A DNA stretch of 64,000 nucleotides. Source: Kineococcus rhizosphaerae (GTDB lineage Bacteria > Actinomycetota > Actinomycetes > Actinomycetales > Kineococcaceae). The stretch is taken from the NCBI RefSeq assembly GCF_003002055.1, contig NZ_PVZF01000001.1, forward strand, positions 248,001 to 312,000, given 5' to 3'. Position 1 is the first letter of the stretch. Every line of letters begins with the position of its first letter. The notes below the pieces were generated by a model. The model was not told the origin of the DNA, made no database searches, and worked only from the letters and a program-made list of their open reading frames with translations. Shown here one piece after another: positions 1 to 9,747 of this stretch. The position numbers and the translations under genes were made by a program.

Positions 1-2
1 CA

Positions 3-1076
<1,074 letters not shown>

Positions 1077-1092
1077 GCCTGGAGACATGATC

Positions 1093-1127
1093 CGGCCCGG
1101 GCCCTCCACGACGGAGGGTCCGGGCCG
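1093..1127 (+). terminator. Hairpin between gap and pgk
   Basis: Bases 1093-1107 pair with 1113-1127 in a 15-bp stem with one G-U wobble and a 5-nt loop. The hairpin lies 16 nt after the gap stop. No T-run follows it, so it may stabilise the gap message or partly terminate transcription within the operon rather than end it. Confidence 0.55.
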
Positions 1128-1182
1128 TCGTCCGTCCACCGCGCCCCGCCGGGGACGGACCCGACAGCAGAAGGGAACGTCC

Positions 1183-2421
1183 GTGAAGACCATCGACGAC
1201 CTCGAGACCCAGCTCGGCGGGTTCGCCGGCAAGCGCGTCCTCGTCCGCAGCGACCTCAACGTCCCGCTCGACCACTCCGGCGGGGCGCCCGCCATCACCG
1301 ACGACGGCCGCATCCGCGCTTCCGTGCCGACGCTGCGGCGCCTGCTCGACGCCGGCGCCCGCGTCGTCGTCACCGCGCACCTGGGCCGACCCGAGGGCGT
1401 CCCCGAGGCGAAGTACTCCCTGGCCCCCGTCCACGCGCGCCTGGCCGAGCTGCTGCCCGGGGTCCACGTCGGGTTCAGCCCCGAGACGGTCGGAGCGCAG
1501 GCCAAGGCCGCCGTGGCCGCCCTAGAGGACGGGCAGCTGCTGCTGCTGGAGAACATCCGCTTCGCCCCCGGCGAGACGAGCAAGGACGACGGCGAGCGCG
1601 GCGCGTTCGCCGACGAGCTCGCGGCCCTGGCCGACGGCTTCGTCTCCGACGGCTTCGGCGCGGTGCACCGCAAGCACGCCAGCGTCTTCGACGTCGCCCG
1701 CCGCCTGCCGCACGCCGCCGGACTGCTCGTCGCCGCCGAGGTGGCCGTGCTGCAGCGCCTCACCACCGACCCCGAGCGCCCGTACGCGGTCGTGCTCGGC
1801 GGGTCGAAGGTCTCCGACAAACTCGGCGTCATCGACAACCTGCTCGGCACGCTGCTGACCGAGGGCGACCGGCTCCTCGTCGGCGGCGGCATGGTCTTCA
1901 CCTTCCTCAAGGCCGTCGGCCACGAGGTCGGCAAGAGCCTGCTCGAGGCCGACCAGCTGGAGAAGGTCAACGAGTACATCGCCACGGCGAAGGCCAAGGG
2001 CGTGCAGCTGGTCCTGCCGACCGACGTCGTGGCCGCGACCGCGTTCGCCGCCGACGCCGACCCGCAGGTCGTGCCCGCCGACGCCATCCCCGCCGACCGC
2101 CTCGGGCTCGACATCGGCCCCGACTCCTCGGCCGCCTTCGCCGCGGCCCTGGCCGACGCGCGCACGGTCTTCTGGAACGGGCCCATGGGCGTGTTCGAGA
2201 TGGAGCCCTACGCCGGTGGTACCCGTGCCGTGGCGCAGGCCATCGTCGACGCCGGGACCGCCTCGGGCGCGTTCAGCGTCGTCGGCGGGGGCGATTCCGC
2301 CGCGGCCGTGCGCACCCTCGGCTTCGCCGACTCGCAGTTCGGGCACATCTCCACCGGCGGTGGAGCGAGCCTGGAGTACCTCGAGGGCAAGCAGCTGCCC
2401 GGCCTCGACGTCCTCGACTGA
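1183..2421 (+). CDS. pgk: Phosphoglycerate kinase
   Basis: It transfers phosphate from 1,3-bisphosphoglycerate to ADP in glycolysis, and is cytosolic. The GTG at 1183 is chosen because it follows AGAAGGGA at normal spacing and gives 412 residues, close to the family norm. The frame is open further upstream, but that part reads through the hairpin and is not PGK-like. Recognisable segments are RSDLNVPL near residue 20, TAHLGRP for substrate binding, the linker motif [10 protein letters not shown] and the C-terminal nucleotide loop GGGDSAAA. It lies between gap and tpiA on the same strand. Confidence 0.97.
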   Translation: MKTIDDLETQLGGFAGKRVLVRSDLNVPLDHSGGAPAITDDGRIRASVPTLRRLLDAGARVVVTAHLGRPEGVPEAKYSLAPVHARLAELLPGVHVGFSPETVGAQAKAAVAALEDGQLLLLENIRFAPGETSKDDGERGAFADELAALADGFVSDGFGAVHRKHASVFDVARRLPHAAGLLVAAEVAVLQRLTTDPERPYAVVLGGSKVSDKLGVIDNLLGTLLTEGDRLLVGGGMVFTFLKAVGHEVGKSLLEADQLEKVNEYIATAKAKGVQLVLPTDVVAATAFAADADPQVVPADAIPADRLGLDIGPDSSAAFAAALADARTVFWNGPMGVFEMEPYAGGTRAVAQAIVDAGTASGAFSVVGGGDSAAAVRTLGFADSQFGHISTGGGASLEYLEGKQLPGLDVLD

Positions 2422-2454
2422 CCCGCTCACCCCCCGCAAACCGGAGGTTCGACG

Positions 2455-3240
2455 ATGACCCGCACCCCCCTGATCGCCGGCAACTGGAAGATGGTCCTGG
2501 ACCACCAGCAGGGCACCCTGCTGGTGCAGAAGCTGGACTGGACCCTCAAGGACGCCAAGCACGACTACTCGGCCGTCGAGGTCGCCGTCCTGCCGTCATA
2601 CACCAGCCTGCGCACCGTCCAGACCCTCATCGAGGGCGACAAGCTGTCCCTGAAGCTGGGGGCGCAGGACCTCTCGGCGCACGAGTCCGGCGCCTACACC
2701 GGCGAGGTCTCCGGCGCGCAGCTCGCCAAGCTCGGCGTGCGGTACGTGGCCGTCGGCCACTCCGAGCGCCGCCAGTACCACGGCGAGACCGACGAGCTCG
2801 TCAACACCAAGACGAAGCAGGCGCTCGCGCACGGCCTCGTGCCGATCGTGTGCGTCGGCGAACCGCTGGACGTCCGCAAGGCCGCCCAGCACGTCGAGTT
2901 CACCGTCGGCCAGGTCACCCAGGCCCTGTCCGGGCTGGCGAAGGAGCAGGTCGCCGGGCTGGTGCTGGCCTACGAACCGGTCTGGGCCATCGGCACCGGT
3001 GAGGTCGCCACCCCCGAGGACGCGCAGGAGGTGTGCGCCGCCCTGCGGGCGGCCGTCGCCGAGCAGTTCGACGCCGAGACCGCCGCGGCGACCCGCGTCC
3101 TGTACGGCGGGAGCGTGAAGCCGGCCAGCATCGCGGCCATCATGAAGCAGCCCGACGTGGACGGCGCCCTCGTGGGCGGGGCCAGCACCGACGCCGCGGA
3201 CTTCGCCGCCATCGTGCGGTTCAGGGACCACCCGGCCTGA
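2455..3240 (+). CDS. tpiA: Triosephosphate isomerase
   Basis: This 261-residue TIM barrel interconverts dihydroxyacetone phosphate and glyceraldehyde 3-phosphate. The catalytic residues are visible: Lys12 in AGNWKM, His102 in VGHSERR and Glu174 in [11 protein letters not shown]. The phosphate-binding YGGSVKP loop follows. The ATG is preceded by GGAGG (CCGGAGGTTCG). It begins 33 nt after pgk, so the three glycolytic genes probably share a transcript. Confidence 0.98.
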   Translation: MTRTPLIAGNWKMVLDHQQGTLLVQKLDWTLKDAKHDYSAVEVAVLPSYTSLRTVQTLIEGDKLSLKLGAQDLSAHESGAYTGEVSGAQLAKLGVRYVAVGHSERRQYHGETDELVNTKTKQALAHGLVPIVCVGEPLDVRKAAQHVEFTVGQVTQALSGLAKEQVAGLVLAYEPVWAIGTGEVATPEDAQEVCAALRAAVAEQFDAETAAATRVLYGGSVKPASIAAIMKQPDVDGALVGGASTDAADFAAIVRFRDHPA

Positions 3241-3285
3241 GGGGACGCGCCCGGCGAACCTGCCGGACCACGCCTCCCGATGACC

Positions 3286-3300
3286 TAAGCTGATCGTGTG
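3286..3300 (+). promoter_or_regulatory. Leaderless promoter of secG
   Basis: The -10-like box TAAGCT at 3286-3291 ends 6 nt before the GTG at 3298, and there is no ribosome binding site. Transcription would begin at or next to the start codon. No convincing -35 element is visible, as is common in actinobacteria. Confidence 0.5.
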
Positions 3301-3549
3301 AGCGTCCTCCGCATCGTGCTGCAGGTGATCCTCGCGATCTCCAGCCTCTTCCTGACCCTGCTGATCCTGCTCCACAAGGGCAAGGGCGGCGGGCTGTCGG
3401 ACATGTTCGGCGGCGGCGTCACCACGAGCCTGTCCGGGTCGAGCATGGCGGAACGCAACCTCAACCGCTTCACCATCACGATCGGTTGCGTCTGGTTCGC
3501 CACCGTCGTGCTGCTCGGCCTCGTCGAGCGCTTCACCAACGAGTTCTGA
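3298..3549 (+). CDS. secG: Preprotein translocase subunit SecG
   Basis: This 83-residue protein has two hydrophobic segments (about residues 3-22 and 58-77) around the SecG-typical loop HKGKGGGLSDMFGG. It is the small inner-membrane partner of SecY and SecE in protein export. The GTG start lies 6 nt after a TAAGCT box, consistent with a leaderless transcript separate from tpiA. Finding secG directly after tpiA is a conserved actinobacterial arrangement. Confidence 0.95.
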   Translation: MSVLRIVLQVILAISSLFLTLLILLHKGKGGGLSDMFGGGVTTSLSGSSMAERNLNRFTITIGCVWFATVVLLGLVERFTNEF

Positions 3550-3562
3550 GGAGACGACCGAC

Positions 3563-3913
3563 GTGGCAGGTGGCAACGCCATCCGGGGCAGCAGGGTCGG
3601 CGCCGGCCCCATGGGCGAGGCGGAACGGGGGGACACCGCTCCCCGCATCCGCATCTCCTACTGGTGCGCGAACGGGCACGAGACCAAGCCCAGCTTCGCC
3701 GAGGAGTCCGGGGTCGAGCCGCCCGAGACCTGGGACTGCCCGCGCTGCGGGTTCCCGGCGGGCACCGACCGAGCCAACCCGCCCGCTCCGCCGAAGAACG
3801 AGCCGTACAAGACGCACCTGGCGTACGTGAAGGAGCGGCGCTCGGACTCCGACGGGGAAGCGATCCTCAACGAGGCCCTCGAGAGCCTGCGGGCACGCGG
3901 CCTCATCCGCTGA
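3563..3913 (+). CDS. rbpA: RNA polymerase-binding protein RbpA
   Basis: This 116-residue protein belongs to the actinobacterial RbpA family, which binds the principal sigma factor and RNA polymerase, stabilises open complexes and affects rifampicin tolerance. The zinc-fold region has YWCANGHE and WDCPRCG. The basic linker and C-terminal sigma-interaction helix follow (YVKERRSDSDGEAILNEAL). The GTG start follows GAGGAGAC and lies 13 nt after secG, so the two are probably cotranscribed. Confidence 0.96.
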   Translation: MAGGNAIRGSRVGAGPMGEAERGDTAPRIRISYWCANGHETKPSFAEESGVEPPETWDCPRCGFPAGTDRANPPAPPKNEPYKTHLAYVKERRSDSDGEAILNEALESLRARGLIR

Positions 3914-3926
3914 CTCTGGACCCACT

Positions 3927-3971
3927 GCACGACGAAGGCCCCCTGCGCAACGCAGGGGGCCTTCGTCGTGC
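3927..3971. terminator. Perfect 21-bp bidirectional terminator
   Basis: Bases 3927-3947 are exactly complementary to 3951-3971, with a 3-nt CAA loop. The hairpin sits between the convergent rbpA and VOC genes and ends 6 nt from the VOC stop codon, so it can serve both. Confidence 0.9.
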
Positions 3972-3976
3972 CCGGG

Positions 3977-4345
3977 TCAGGCGCGGTCGTGCAGCGTCAC
4001 GTGGTACCCGTCGGGGTCGGCGAACGTGAACGTCCGCCCGAAGGGACCGTCGACGGGAGCCGAGACGATCCGGTGACCGTCCGCGGCGAGCGCGTCGTGG
4101 ATCTCCTGGACGTCCGTGGCGTGCAGCCACAGCGCCACCCCGAGGCCGGGTCGTTCCCCCGAGGACAGGTCGGTGCCGGGGATGACGTCGCGCAGCGCGA
4201 AGGTCACGGGGGCGGTGTCGAAGACGACGGCGTGCGGGGGGCCGGCGGGGGAGCGCACCAGGCCGAGGTAGCGCTCGTAGAACGCCTGCGCCGCAGCCAG
4301 GTCGCGGGTCTGCAGCGAGATGAAGTCGGGACCGGTGACCGGCAC
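3977..4345 (-). CDS. VOC (glyoxalase/bleomycin-resistance) family protein
   Basis: The protein has 122 residues with the paired beta-alpha-beta modules of the vicinal oxygen chelate fold. Recognisable parts are DFISLQTRDLAAAQAFYERYLG at the start and FGRTFTFADPDGYHVTLH at the end. The substrate cannot be deduced. The GTG start follows GAGGAG. It is divergent from a MarR regulator, and its -10-like box (TACCGT, 4387-4392 on the minus strand) lies between two identical operator palindromes. It is therefore probably the target of that regulator, perhaps in detoxification. Confidence 0.85.
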   Translation of the reverse strand: MPVTGPDFISLQTRDLAAAQAFYERYLGLVRSPAGPPHAVVFDTAPVTFALRDVIPGTDLSSGERPGLGVALWLHATDVQEIHDALAADGHRIVSAPVDGPFGRTFTFADPDGYHVTLHDRA

Positions 4346-4364
4346 GGGGGGCTCCTCTTGTTCG

Positions 4365-4408
4365 TGTCAGTTCTCTGACACGACAGACGGTATGTCAGGA
4401 TGCTGACA
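4365..4408. promoter_or_regulatory. Two identical MarR operator palindromes
   Basis: TGTCAG-N4-CTGACA occurs at 4365-4380 and again at 4393-4408, with centres 28 bp apart. The first copy extends to an 8-bp arm (CGTGTCAG/CTGACACG). The second ends on the A of the marR start codon. The VOC -10-like box TACCGT (minus strand, 4387-4392) lies directly between them. Binding would repress both divergent genes. Confidence 0.8.
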
Positions 4409-4881
4409 TGAGTCAAGAGAGTCCCGCGCCGGGGACCGAGGCGGGGATCGACCTGCCGACCTCGCTCGGCTATCTGCTGAAGGAGGCCTCCAGCGCGCTG
4501 CGCACCGCCCTGGACGACGTCCTGCGCCCGCTCGGGATGAGCGTGACCCGCTACTCGTGCCTGGAACTGCTCGCCCAGCGACCCGGGCTGTCGAACTCCG
4601 ACCTGGCCCGCGGGGCCTTCGTCACCCGGCAGTCCATGAACGTGCTCCTGCAGACCCTCGAGCGCGAGGGTCTCGTCACCCGCCCGGCGCAGGCACTCGT
4701 CGGCAAGGTCCTGCCCGCCGAACTCACCCCCGCCGGTCGCGACGCCCTGCGGGCGGCGACCGCGGCGGTCCGTTCCGTCGAGTTCAGGATGCTGTCCCGG
4801 CTCAGCCCGCAGCAGCAGGCGCAGGCGTTCAGCGCGCTGCGCGCCATGGTCGACGCCCTGCACGACGAGAGCCCGGGGTGA
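4408..4881 (+). CDS. MarR-family transcriptional regulator
   Basis: This 157-residue winged-helix protein has the MarR order: dimerisation helix, recognition helix region (LSNSDLARGAFVTRQSMNVLLQTLEREGL) and wing (ELTPAGRDAL). The ATG lies inside an operator copy and has no ribosome binding site. A CAGGAT box 6 nt upstream suggests a leaderless, autoregulated transcript. The divergent VOC gene is the obvious second target. The ligand is unknown. Confidence 0.9.
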   Translation: MSQESPAPGTEAGIDLPTSLGYLLKEASSALRTALDDVLRPLGMSVTRYSCLELLAQRPGLSNSDLARGAFVTRQSMNVLLQTLEREGLVTRPAQALVGKVLPAELTPAGRDALRAATAAVRSVEFRMLSRLSPQQQAQAFSALRAMVDALHDESPG

Positions 4882-4908
4882 TCGAGCGCTGCTCGACCAC
4901 CCCGGGCT
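4870..4908. terminator. Bidirectional terminator between marR and pgl
   Basis: An 11-bp outer stem (4870-4880 with 4898-4908) encloses a 6-bp inner stem TCGAGC/GCTCGA (4882-4887 with 4891-4896), separated by one mismatch, with a GCT loop. The 5' arm overlaps the marR stop codon, and pgl ends 17 nt beyond the 3' arm. Confidence 0.8.
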
Positions 4909-4924
4909 CCGGGCGGCGCCGGTC

Positions 4925-5674
4925 TCAGAGGTCGGTCGCAGCCGCCTGGTCGATGAGCCACAGGGTCCGCTCGGTGCCGAACACACCCGCCGCGGGGGTC
5001 TCGGACACGTCACCGGCCGCCACGCCGCGGGCCACGGCGGCGGCCTTCTCGGCGCCGGCGGCCACGAGCCACACCTGCCGGGCCCGGGCGATCGCCCCGA
5101 AGGTGAACGACACCCGCAGCGGCGGGGGCTTGGGGGACTCGCGGACCCCCACGACGCTGGAGTCGTCACGGCCCAACCCCGCGTGGTGCGGGAACAGCGA
5201 GGCCACGTGCCCGTCCGGACCCATCCCGAGCAGCAGGACGTCGAACTCCGGCGCCTCGGCCCCGGCGCCGAACTGCAGCAGTTCCGCCGCGTAGCGCGCG
5301 GCGGCCGCGTCGAGGTCGTCGCCGTCGGGCCCGTCGCTCGCCGGCGGCAGGTGCACCGTCGCCGGGTCGAGGTCCAGCGCGCCCAGCAGCGCGTCCTGGG
5401 CCTGGGTCGCGTTGCGCTCGGGGTCGCCGGCGGGCAGAAACCGCTCGTCGGACCACCACAGGTGCACGCGCTTCCAGTCCACGGACTCCCGGGCGGGGGA
5501 GGCCGCGACGGCGGCGAGGGTCTTGCCCCCGATGGTCCCGCCCGTCAGCGACACGTGGGCGAGCCCCCGGGCCGCCTGCGCATCGGCGATCGCCGCGAGC
5601 AACCGGCCCGCGGTCGCGGCGGCGAGCACCTCCGGGGACTCGTGCCGGACGACCAGGACGGTCTCGCGGGTCAC
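4925..5674 (-). CDS. pgl: 6-phosphogluconolactonase
   Basis: The 249-residue protein hydrolyses 6-phosphoglucono-lactone in the oxidative pentose phosphate pathway. SLTGGTIGGKTL near the N-terminus, the WWSDERFLP motif and LLGMGPDGHVASLFP are the family hallmarks. Its GTG start overlaps the opcA stop as GTGA, suggesting translational coupling. It is the last gene of the tkt-tal-zwf-opcA-pgl operon. Confidence 0.96.
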   Translation of the reverse strand: MTRETVLVVRHESPEVLAAATAGRLLAAIADAQAARGLAHVSLTGGTIGGKTLAAVAASPARESVDWKRVHLWWSDERFLPAGDPERNATQAQDALLGALDLDPATVHLPPASDGPDGDDLDAAAARYAAELLQFGAGAEAPEFDVLLLGMGPDGHVASLFPHHAGLGRDDSSVVGVRESPKPPPLRVSFTFGAIARARQVWLVAAGAEKAAAVARGVAAGDVSETPAAGVFGTERTLWLIDQAAATDL

Positions 5675-6960
5675 GCGCCCGCCCCCCCGGCCGCCGCCCG
5701 CTTGCGGGGGGCGGTCTTCTTCGCCGCGCCGGTCCCCGTGGTCCCGGTGCCCGCGGTGGTCCGCTTCGCAGCGGTGGTCCGCTTCGCAGCGGTGGTCCGC
5801 TTCGCAGCGGTGGTCCGCTTCGCAGCGGTGGTCCGCTTCGCCGTCGCCCGCCGGGGCGCGGCGGCCGACTCGTGCTCCTCGTTCGCCGGTGTCGTCCCGT
5901 CACCGTGCTCGGGCTCGGGCGGTGCGCCCTTCATGGACGCCGACACCTTCGCGGAGGCCTTCTCGGCCGCCGCCTGCCGGGCCGCGGCCGTCTTGGTCGT
6001 CGACAGCTTCCCGGCGTTCTCGGCGTCGCGCACCGACATGACCTTCTTGCCGACCTGCGGCAGGCCGTCGGCCAGGACCTCGCCGTACACGTCGTCGGGG
6101 TCCAGGCGGCGCAGCTCCTCGGTCAGGCAGTCCTTGACCAGGCGCCGGGCCAGGGACAGCCGGCGGTCGGGCTGACCGGGCTGGGTGAGCGTGGCGACGT
6201 TCTGGTCGGGGCGGATCAGTTCCACCGCACCGGACTTGCGGGTCAGGCGCACGCTCTGCACCCCCGTGCCCCGACGGGTCCGGGCCCGCACGACGGGGGC
6301 CTTGAGCTTGGCCGCGAGCCAGGCCGCCAGCAGTTCGGTGCTGGGGCTGTCCGGCGCGCCGGCGACCGTGATCGCCGAGACCGGCTCGTACGGCGGCTGG
6401 TCCAGGGCCGCGGCCAGCAGGGCCCGCCAGTTGGTCAGCCGCGTCCAGGCCAGGTCGGTGTCCCCGGCCCGGTAGGTCGCCCGGCGGGCCTCGAGGGCCT
6501 TCGCGGGGTCGCGCGCCTCGGCGGAGTCGGTGATGCGCCGCTGCGCGATCCGCCCGATGGGGTCCGAGCGCAGGTCGTCGGGCGCGGCGCCGGGCCAGTA
6601 CGCCACGATCGGCGCGTCGGGCAGCAGCAGGGACACGATGGTCGTCTCCCCGTGCTCCACCAACGGGCCGTAGGCGCGCAGCACGATGACCTCGCTGGCG
6701 CCGGCGTCGCCGCCGACGCGGATCTGCGCGTCGAGGCGCGCCGCCCCGCGCTTGTTGCCGCGGGCCAGCACGAGGACCCGGCACGGGTGCTCGCGGCTGG
6801 CCTCGTTGGCCGCCGAGATCGCGTCCTCGGCGTGGGCGTCGTCGGTGATGACGACGAGGGTCAGGACCCGGCCGAGCGCCACGGCGCCACCGGAGTCCCG
6901 CAGGTCGACCATGGCCTTGTTGATGGCGCTGGTCGACGTGCTGGGCAGGTCGATGATCAC
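5671..6960 (-). CDS. opcA: Glucose-6-phosphate dehydrogenase assembly protein OpcA with Lys-rich tail
   Basis: OpcA is needed for assembly or redox control of glucose-6-phosphate dehydrogenase. The GTG at 6960 starts IIDLPSTSTSAINKAMVDLR, which is the family N-terminus, and gives 429 residues. Family members are usually nearer 300-350, and the excess is a C-terminal tail of about 90 residues. The tail contains five AAKRTT-like hexapeptides followed by more Lys/Ala/Thr sequence, resembling histone H1 tails. The DNA beneath is a tandem 18-bp repeat. The gene lies 31 nt after zwf and overlaps pgl by 4 nt. Confidence 0.93.
   Translation of the reverse strand: MIIDLPSTSTSAINKAMVDLRDSGGAVALGRVLTLVVITDDAHAEDAISAANEASREHPCRVLVLARGNKRGAARLDAQIRVGGDAGASEVIVLRAYGPLVEHGETTIVSLLLPDAPIVAYWPGAAPDDLRSDPIGRIAQRRITDSAEARDPAKALEARRATYRAGDTDLAWTRLTNWRALLAAALDQPPYEPVSAITVAGAPDSPSTELLAAWLAAKLKAPVVRARTRRGTGVQSVRLTRKSGAVELIRPDQNVATLTQPGQPDRRLSLARRLVKDCLTEELRRLDPDDVYGEVLADGLPQVGKKVMSVRDAENAGKLSTTKTAAARQAAAEKASAKVSASMKGAPPEPEHGDGTTPANEEHESAAAPRRATAKRTTAAKRTTAAKRTTAAKRTTAAKRTTAGTGTTGTGAAKKTAPRKRAAAGGAGA
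5755..5841. repeat. 18-bp tandem repeat inside opcA
   Basis: The unit GGTGGTCCGCTTCGCAGC repeats four times exactly (5755-5826), followed by 15 bases of a fifth copy. Each unit encodes one hexapeptide of Ala, Ala, Lys, Arg, Thr, Thr in the opcA tail, so copy number can change without breaking the frame. Confidence 0.95.
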
Positions 6961-6991
6961 GGCAGGACCTCCTGCGGGGTGGGGTTCGGGG

Positions 6992-8533
6992 TCACGGTCG
7001 CCGCCACTGCCGGCCGGTGCGCGCGAGCATGGCATCGGCCGAAGCCGGACCCCAGTTGCCCGACGCGTACGGCTCCGGGCGACCGTTCTTGGCCCAGAAC
7101 GACGTGATCGGGTCCAGCACCTTCCACGACAGCTCGACCTCGGTGTGGCTGGGGAAGAGCGGCGGGTCGCCCAGCAGGACGTCGAGGATGAGCCGCTCGT
7201 ACGCCTCGGGGGAGGACTCGGTGAAGGCGTGGCCGTAGCCGAAGTCCATCGTCACGTCGCGCACCTCCATCGCGGTGCCGGGGACCTTCGAGCCGAACCG
7301 CATGGTGATGCCCTCGTCCGGCTGCACGCGGATCACCAGGGCGTTCTGCCCGAGCTCCTCGGTGGCCGTCTTCTCGAACGGCAGGTGCGGGGCGCGCTTG
7401 AACACGACGGCGATCTCCGTCACCCGCCGGCCCAGGCGCTTGCCGGCGCGCAGGTAGAACGGGACACCGGCCCAGCGGCGGGTGTCGATCTCCAGCTCGA
7501 TCGCCGCGAACGTCTCGGTCGTGGAGTCCGAGGGGATGCCGTCCTCGTCCAGGTACCCCTTGACGTACTCCGAACCCTGCCAGCCCGACGCGTACTGACC
7601 GCGCGCGGTGGAGCGGGCGATGTCCTTGGCCGGGCGCACGGCCGAGAGGACCTTGGCCTTCTCGGCGCGCAGGTCGTCGGCGTCGAAGGAGACGGGCTCC
7701 TCCATCGCCGTCAGCGCGAGCAGCTGCAGCAGGTGGTTCTGGATGACGTCGCGCGCCGCGCCGATGCCGTCGTAGTACCCCGCGCGGCCGCCGATGCCGA
7801 TGTCCTCGGCCATGGTGATCTGCACGTGGTCGACGTGGTTGGCGTTCCACAGCGGCTCGAACATCTGGTTGGCGAAGCGCAGCGCCAGGATGTTCTGGAC
7901 CGTCTCCTTGCCCAGGTAGTGGTCGATGCGGAACACCGAGTCCGGCGGGAACACCTTCTCCACCACGGCGTTCAGCTCACGGGCCGACTTCAGGTCGTGC
8001 CCGAACGGCTTCTCGATGACGACGCGACGCCACTGGTCGCCGTGCTGGGCGCTCAACCCGCTGCGCGCCAGCTGCTTGGCGACGACCGGGAAGAACCGGG
8101 GCGGGATCGACATGTAGAACGCGTGGTTCCCGCCGGTCCCGCGCACGCGGTCGAGGTCGGCGACGGTGGCGGCGAGCTGGTCGAACGCCTCGTCGTCGTC
8201 GAACTCACCGGGCACGAACCGGAAACCCTCGGCCAGCTGCGCCCAGACGGACTCGCGGAACGGGGTCCGCGCGTGCTGGCGCACCGAGTCGTAGACGATC
8301 TTGCCGAAGTCCTGGTCGACCCAGTCCCGCCGGGCGAAGCCCGTGAGGGCGAAGCCCGGCGGGAGCAGGCCCCGGTTGGACAGGTCGTAGATGGCCGGCA
8401 TGAGCTTCTTGCGGGCCAGGTCGCCCGTCACGCCGAACATGACCATGCCGCACGGGCCGGCGATGCGCGGGAGCCGCTTGTCCCGAGGATCGCGGAGCGG
8501 ATTCTCTGCGGGCAGCACCCGCGCGGGGCTCAC
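6992..8533 (-). CDS. zwf: Glucose-6-phosphate 1-dehydrogenase
   Basis: The 513-residue enzyme oxidises glucose 6-phosphate to the lactone with NADP and is cytosolic. The dinucleotide-binding motif [11 protein letters not shown] lies near residue 38, and the active-site motif RIDHYLGKE is intact. The start is the GTG at 8533, which begins [17 protein letters not shown] and overlaps the tal stop codon as GTGA. OpcA, its assembly factor, follows directly. Confidence 0.97.
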   Translation of the reverse strand: MSPARVLPAENPLRDPRDKRLPRIAGPCGMVMFGVTGDLARKKLMPAIYDLSNRGLLPPGFALTGFARRDWVDQDFGKIVYDSVRQHARTPFRESVWAQLAEGFRFVPGEFDDDEAFDQLAATVADLDRVRGTGGNHAFYMSIPPRFFPVVAKQLARSGLSAQHGDQWRRVVIEKPFGHDLKSARELNAVVEKVFPPDSVFRIDHYLGKETVQNILALRFANQMFEPLWNANHVDHVQITMAEDIGIGGRAGYYDGIGAARDVIQNHLLQLLALTAMEEPVSFDADDLRAEKAKVLSAVRPAKDIARSTARGQYASGWQGSEYVKGYLDEDGIPSDSTTETFAAIELEIDTRRWAGVPFYLRAGKRLGRRVTEIAVVFKRAPHLPFEKTATEELGQNALVIRVQPDEGITMRFGSKVPGTAMEVRDVTMDFGYGHAFTESSPEAYERLILDVLLGDPPLFPSHTEVELSWKVLDPITSFWAKNGRPEPYASGNWGPASADAMLARTGRQWRRP

Positions 8534-9654
8534 TGGGCGTCGACCTGCGTCTTCACGCGCTCCAGCTCGTCGGTGACGGTCTGCAGGAGTTCGGTCCAGC
8601 TCTTCTCGAACTTGTCCAGGCCCTCGGTCTCGAGCAGCTCGACGACCTCGGAGTAGGAGATGCCCAGACGCTCGAGGTCGTCCAGCACCTGCTGGGACTC
8701 GCCGTAGGAGCCGCGGATGGTGTCGCCGCTGACCTCGGCGTGGTCGACCGTGGCGTCCAGCGTCTTGCCCGGCATGGTGTTCACCGTGTTCGGCGCCACC
8801 AGCCCGGTCACGTACAGGGTGTCGGGCAGGTTCGGGTCCTTGACGCCGGTGGAGGCCCACAGCGGACGCTGCGCGCGGGCGCCGGACTCCTTGAGCACCT
8901 GCCAGCGCGGGGTCGAGAAGACCTCCTCGTAGGCCTGGTAGGCCAGGCGGGCGTTGGCCAGCCCCGCCTTGGAGCGCAGGGCCTTCGCCTCCTCGGTGCC
9001 GATCTCGTCGAGGCGCTTGTCGATCTCGGTGTCGACGCGGGAGACGAAGAACGAGGCGACCGACTCGATCTTGGAGATGTCGTGCCCGTTGAGCTTGGCC
9101 TGCTCCAGACCCGTCAGGAAGGCCTGCATGACGGCGCGGTAGCGGTCCAGGGAGAAGATCAGCGTGACGTTGACGCTGATGCCCTCGGACAGGGCCGTGG
9201 AGATCGCGGCCAGACCCTCGACGGTCGCCGGGATCTTGATGTAGAGGTTCTCCTTGCCGACGGCCTTCCACAGCTGCCGGGCCGACTCCTCGGTGGCCGC
9301 GGTGTCGCGCGCCAGGCGCGGGTCGACCTCGAGGGAGACGCGGCCGTCGAGGCCGTCGGTGCGGTCGAAGACCGGCTTGAGGACGTCGGCGGCGCGGCGC
9401 ACGTCCTCGGTGGTGATCTCGAAGACGGCCTTCTCGGTGTCGGCGCCGGCCTTGACGAGCTCGGTGACCTGCTCGGTGTAGCGGTCGCCCTTGGACAGGG
9501 CGGTCGCGAAGATCGTCGGGTTGGACGTGACGCCCAGGACGCCGAGGTCGACCAGGCGCTGCAGCTCGCCGCCGTCGGTCAGCTCGCGGGACAGGTCGTC
9601 CAGCCAGACCGACACGCCGTTGCGGTGCAGGGTTTCGAGGTTGGTGCTGCTCAC
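8530..9654 (-). CDS. tal: Transaldolase
   Basis: The 374-residue enzyme transfers a dihydroxyacetone unit between sugar phosphates in the non-oxidative pentose phosphate pathway. The Schiff-base lysine lies in NLYIKIPAT, and the N-terminal GVTSNPTIF motif is typical of the actinobacterial branch. The GTG at 9654 is preceded by GGAGAAACC at good spacing. A strong GC hairpin lies between tkt and this gene, which could set the relative expression of the two. Confidence 0.96.
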   Translation of the reverse strand: MSSTNLETLHRNGVSVWLDDLSRELTDGGELQRLVDLGVLGVTSNPTIFATALSKGDRYTEQVTELVKAGADTEKAVFEITTEDVRRAADVLKPVFDRTDGLDGRVSLEVDPRLARDTAATEESARQLWKAVGKENLYIKIPATVEGLAAISTALSEGISVNVTLIFSLDRYRAVMQAFLTGLEQAKLNGHDISKIESVASFFVSRVDTEIDKRLDEIGTEEAKALRSKAGLANARLAYQAYEEVFSTPRWQVLKESGARAQRPLWASTGVKDPNLPDTLYVTGLVAPNTVNTMPGKTLDATVDHAEVSGDTIRGSYGESQQVLDDLERLGISYSEVVELLETEGLDKFEKSWTELLQTVTDELERVKTQVDAQ

Positions 9655-9715
9655 GGGGTTTCTCCGTTCCGGGGTTCCACTACGAGTGGGCGCCGGGTCG
9701 GCGCCCGCAAGGAGA

Positions 9716-9741
9716 CCCGGGGGCCCTGACGGGCCCCCGGG
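9716..9741. terminator. 11-bp GC hairpin between tkt and tal
   Basis: CCCGGGGGCCC at 9716-9726 pairs perfectly with 9731-9741 around a TGAC loop, 6 nt past the tkt stop. It has no T-tract. It is probably an RNA-stabilising or partial terminator within the operon. Confidence 0.6.
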
Positions 9742-9747
9742 CACGGG

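Noticed and set aside
5755-5841. CRISPR-like repeat array
   Set aside because: The 18-bp units are contiguous, with no spacers, and encode in-frame peptides of opcA.
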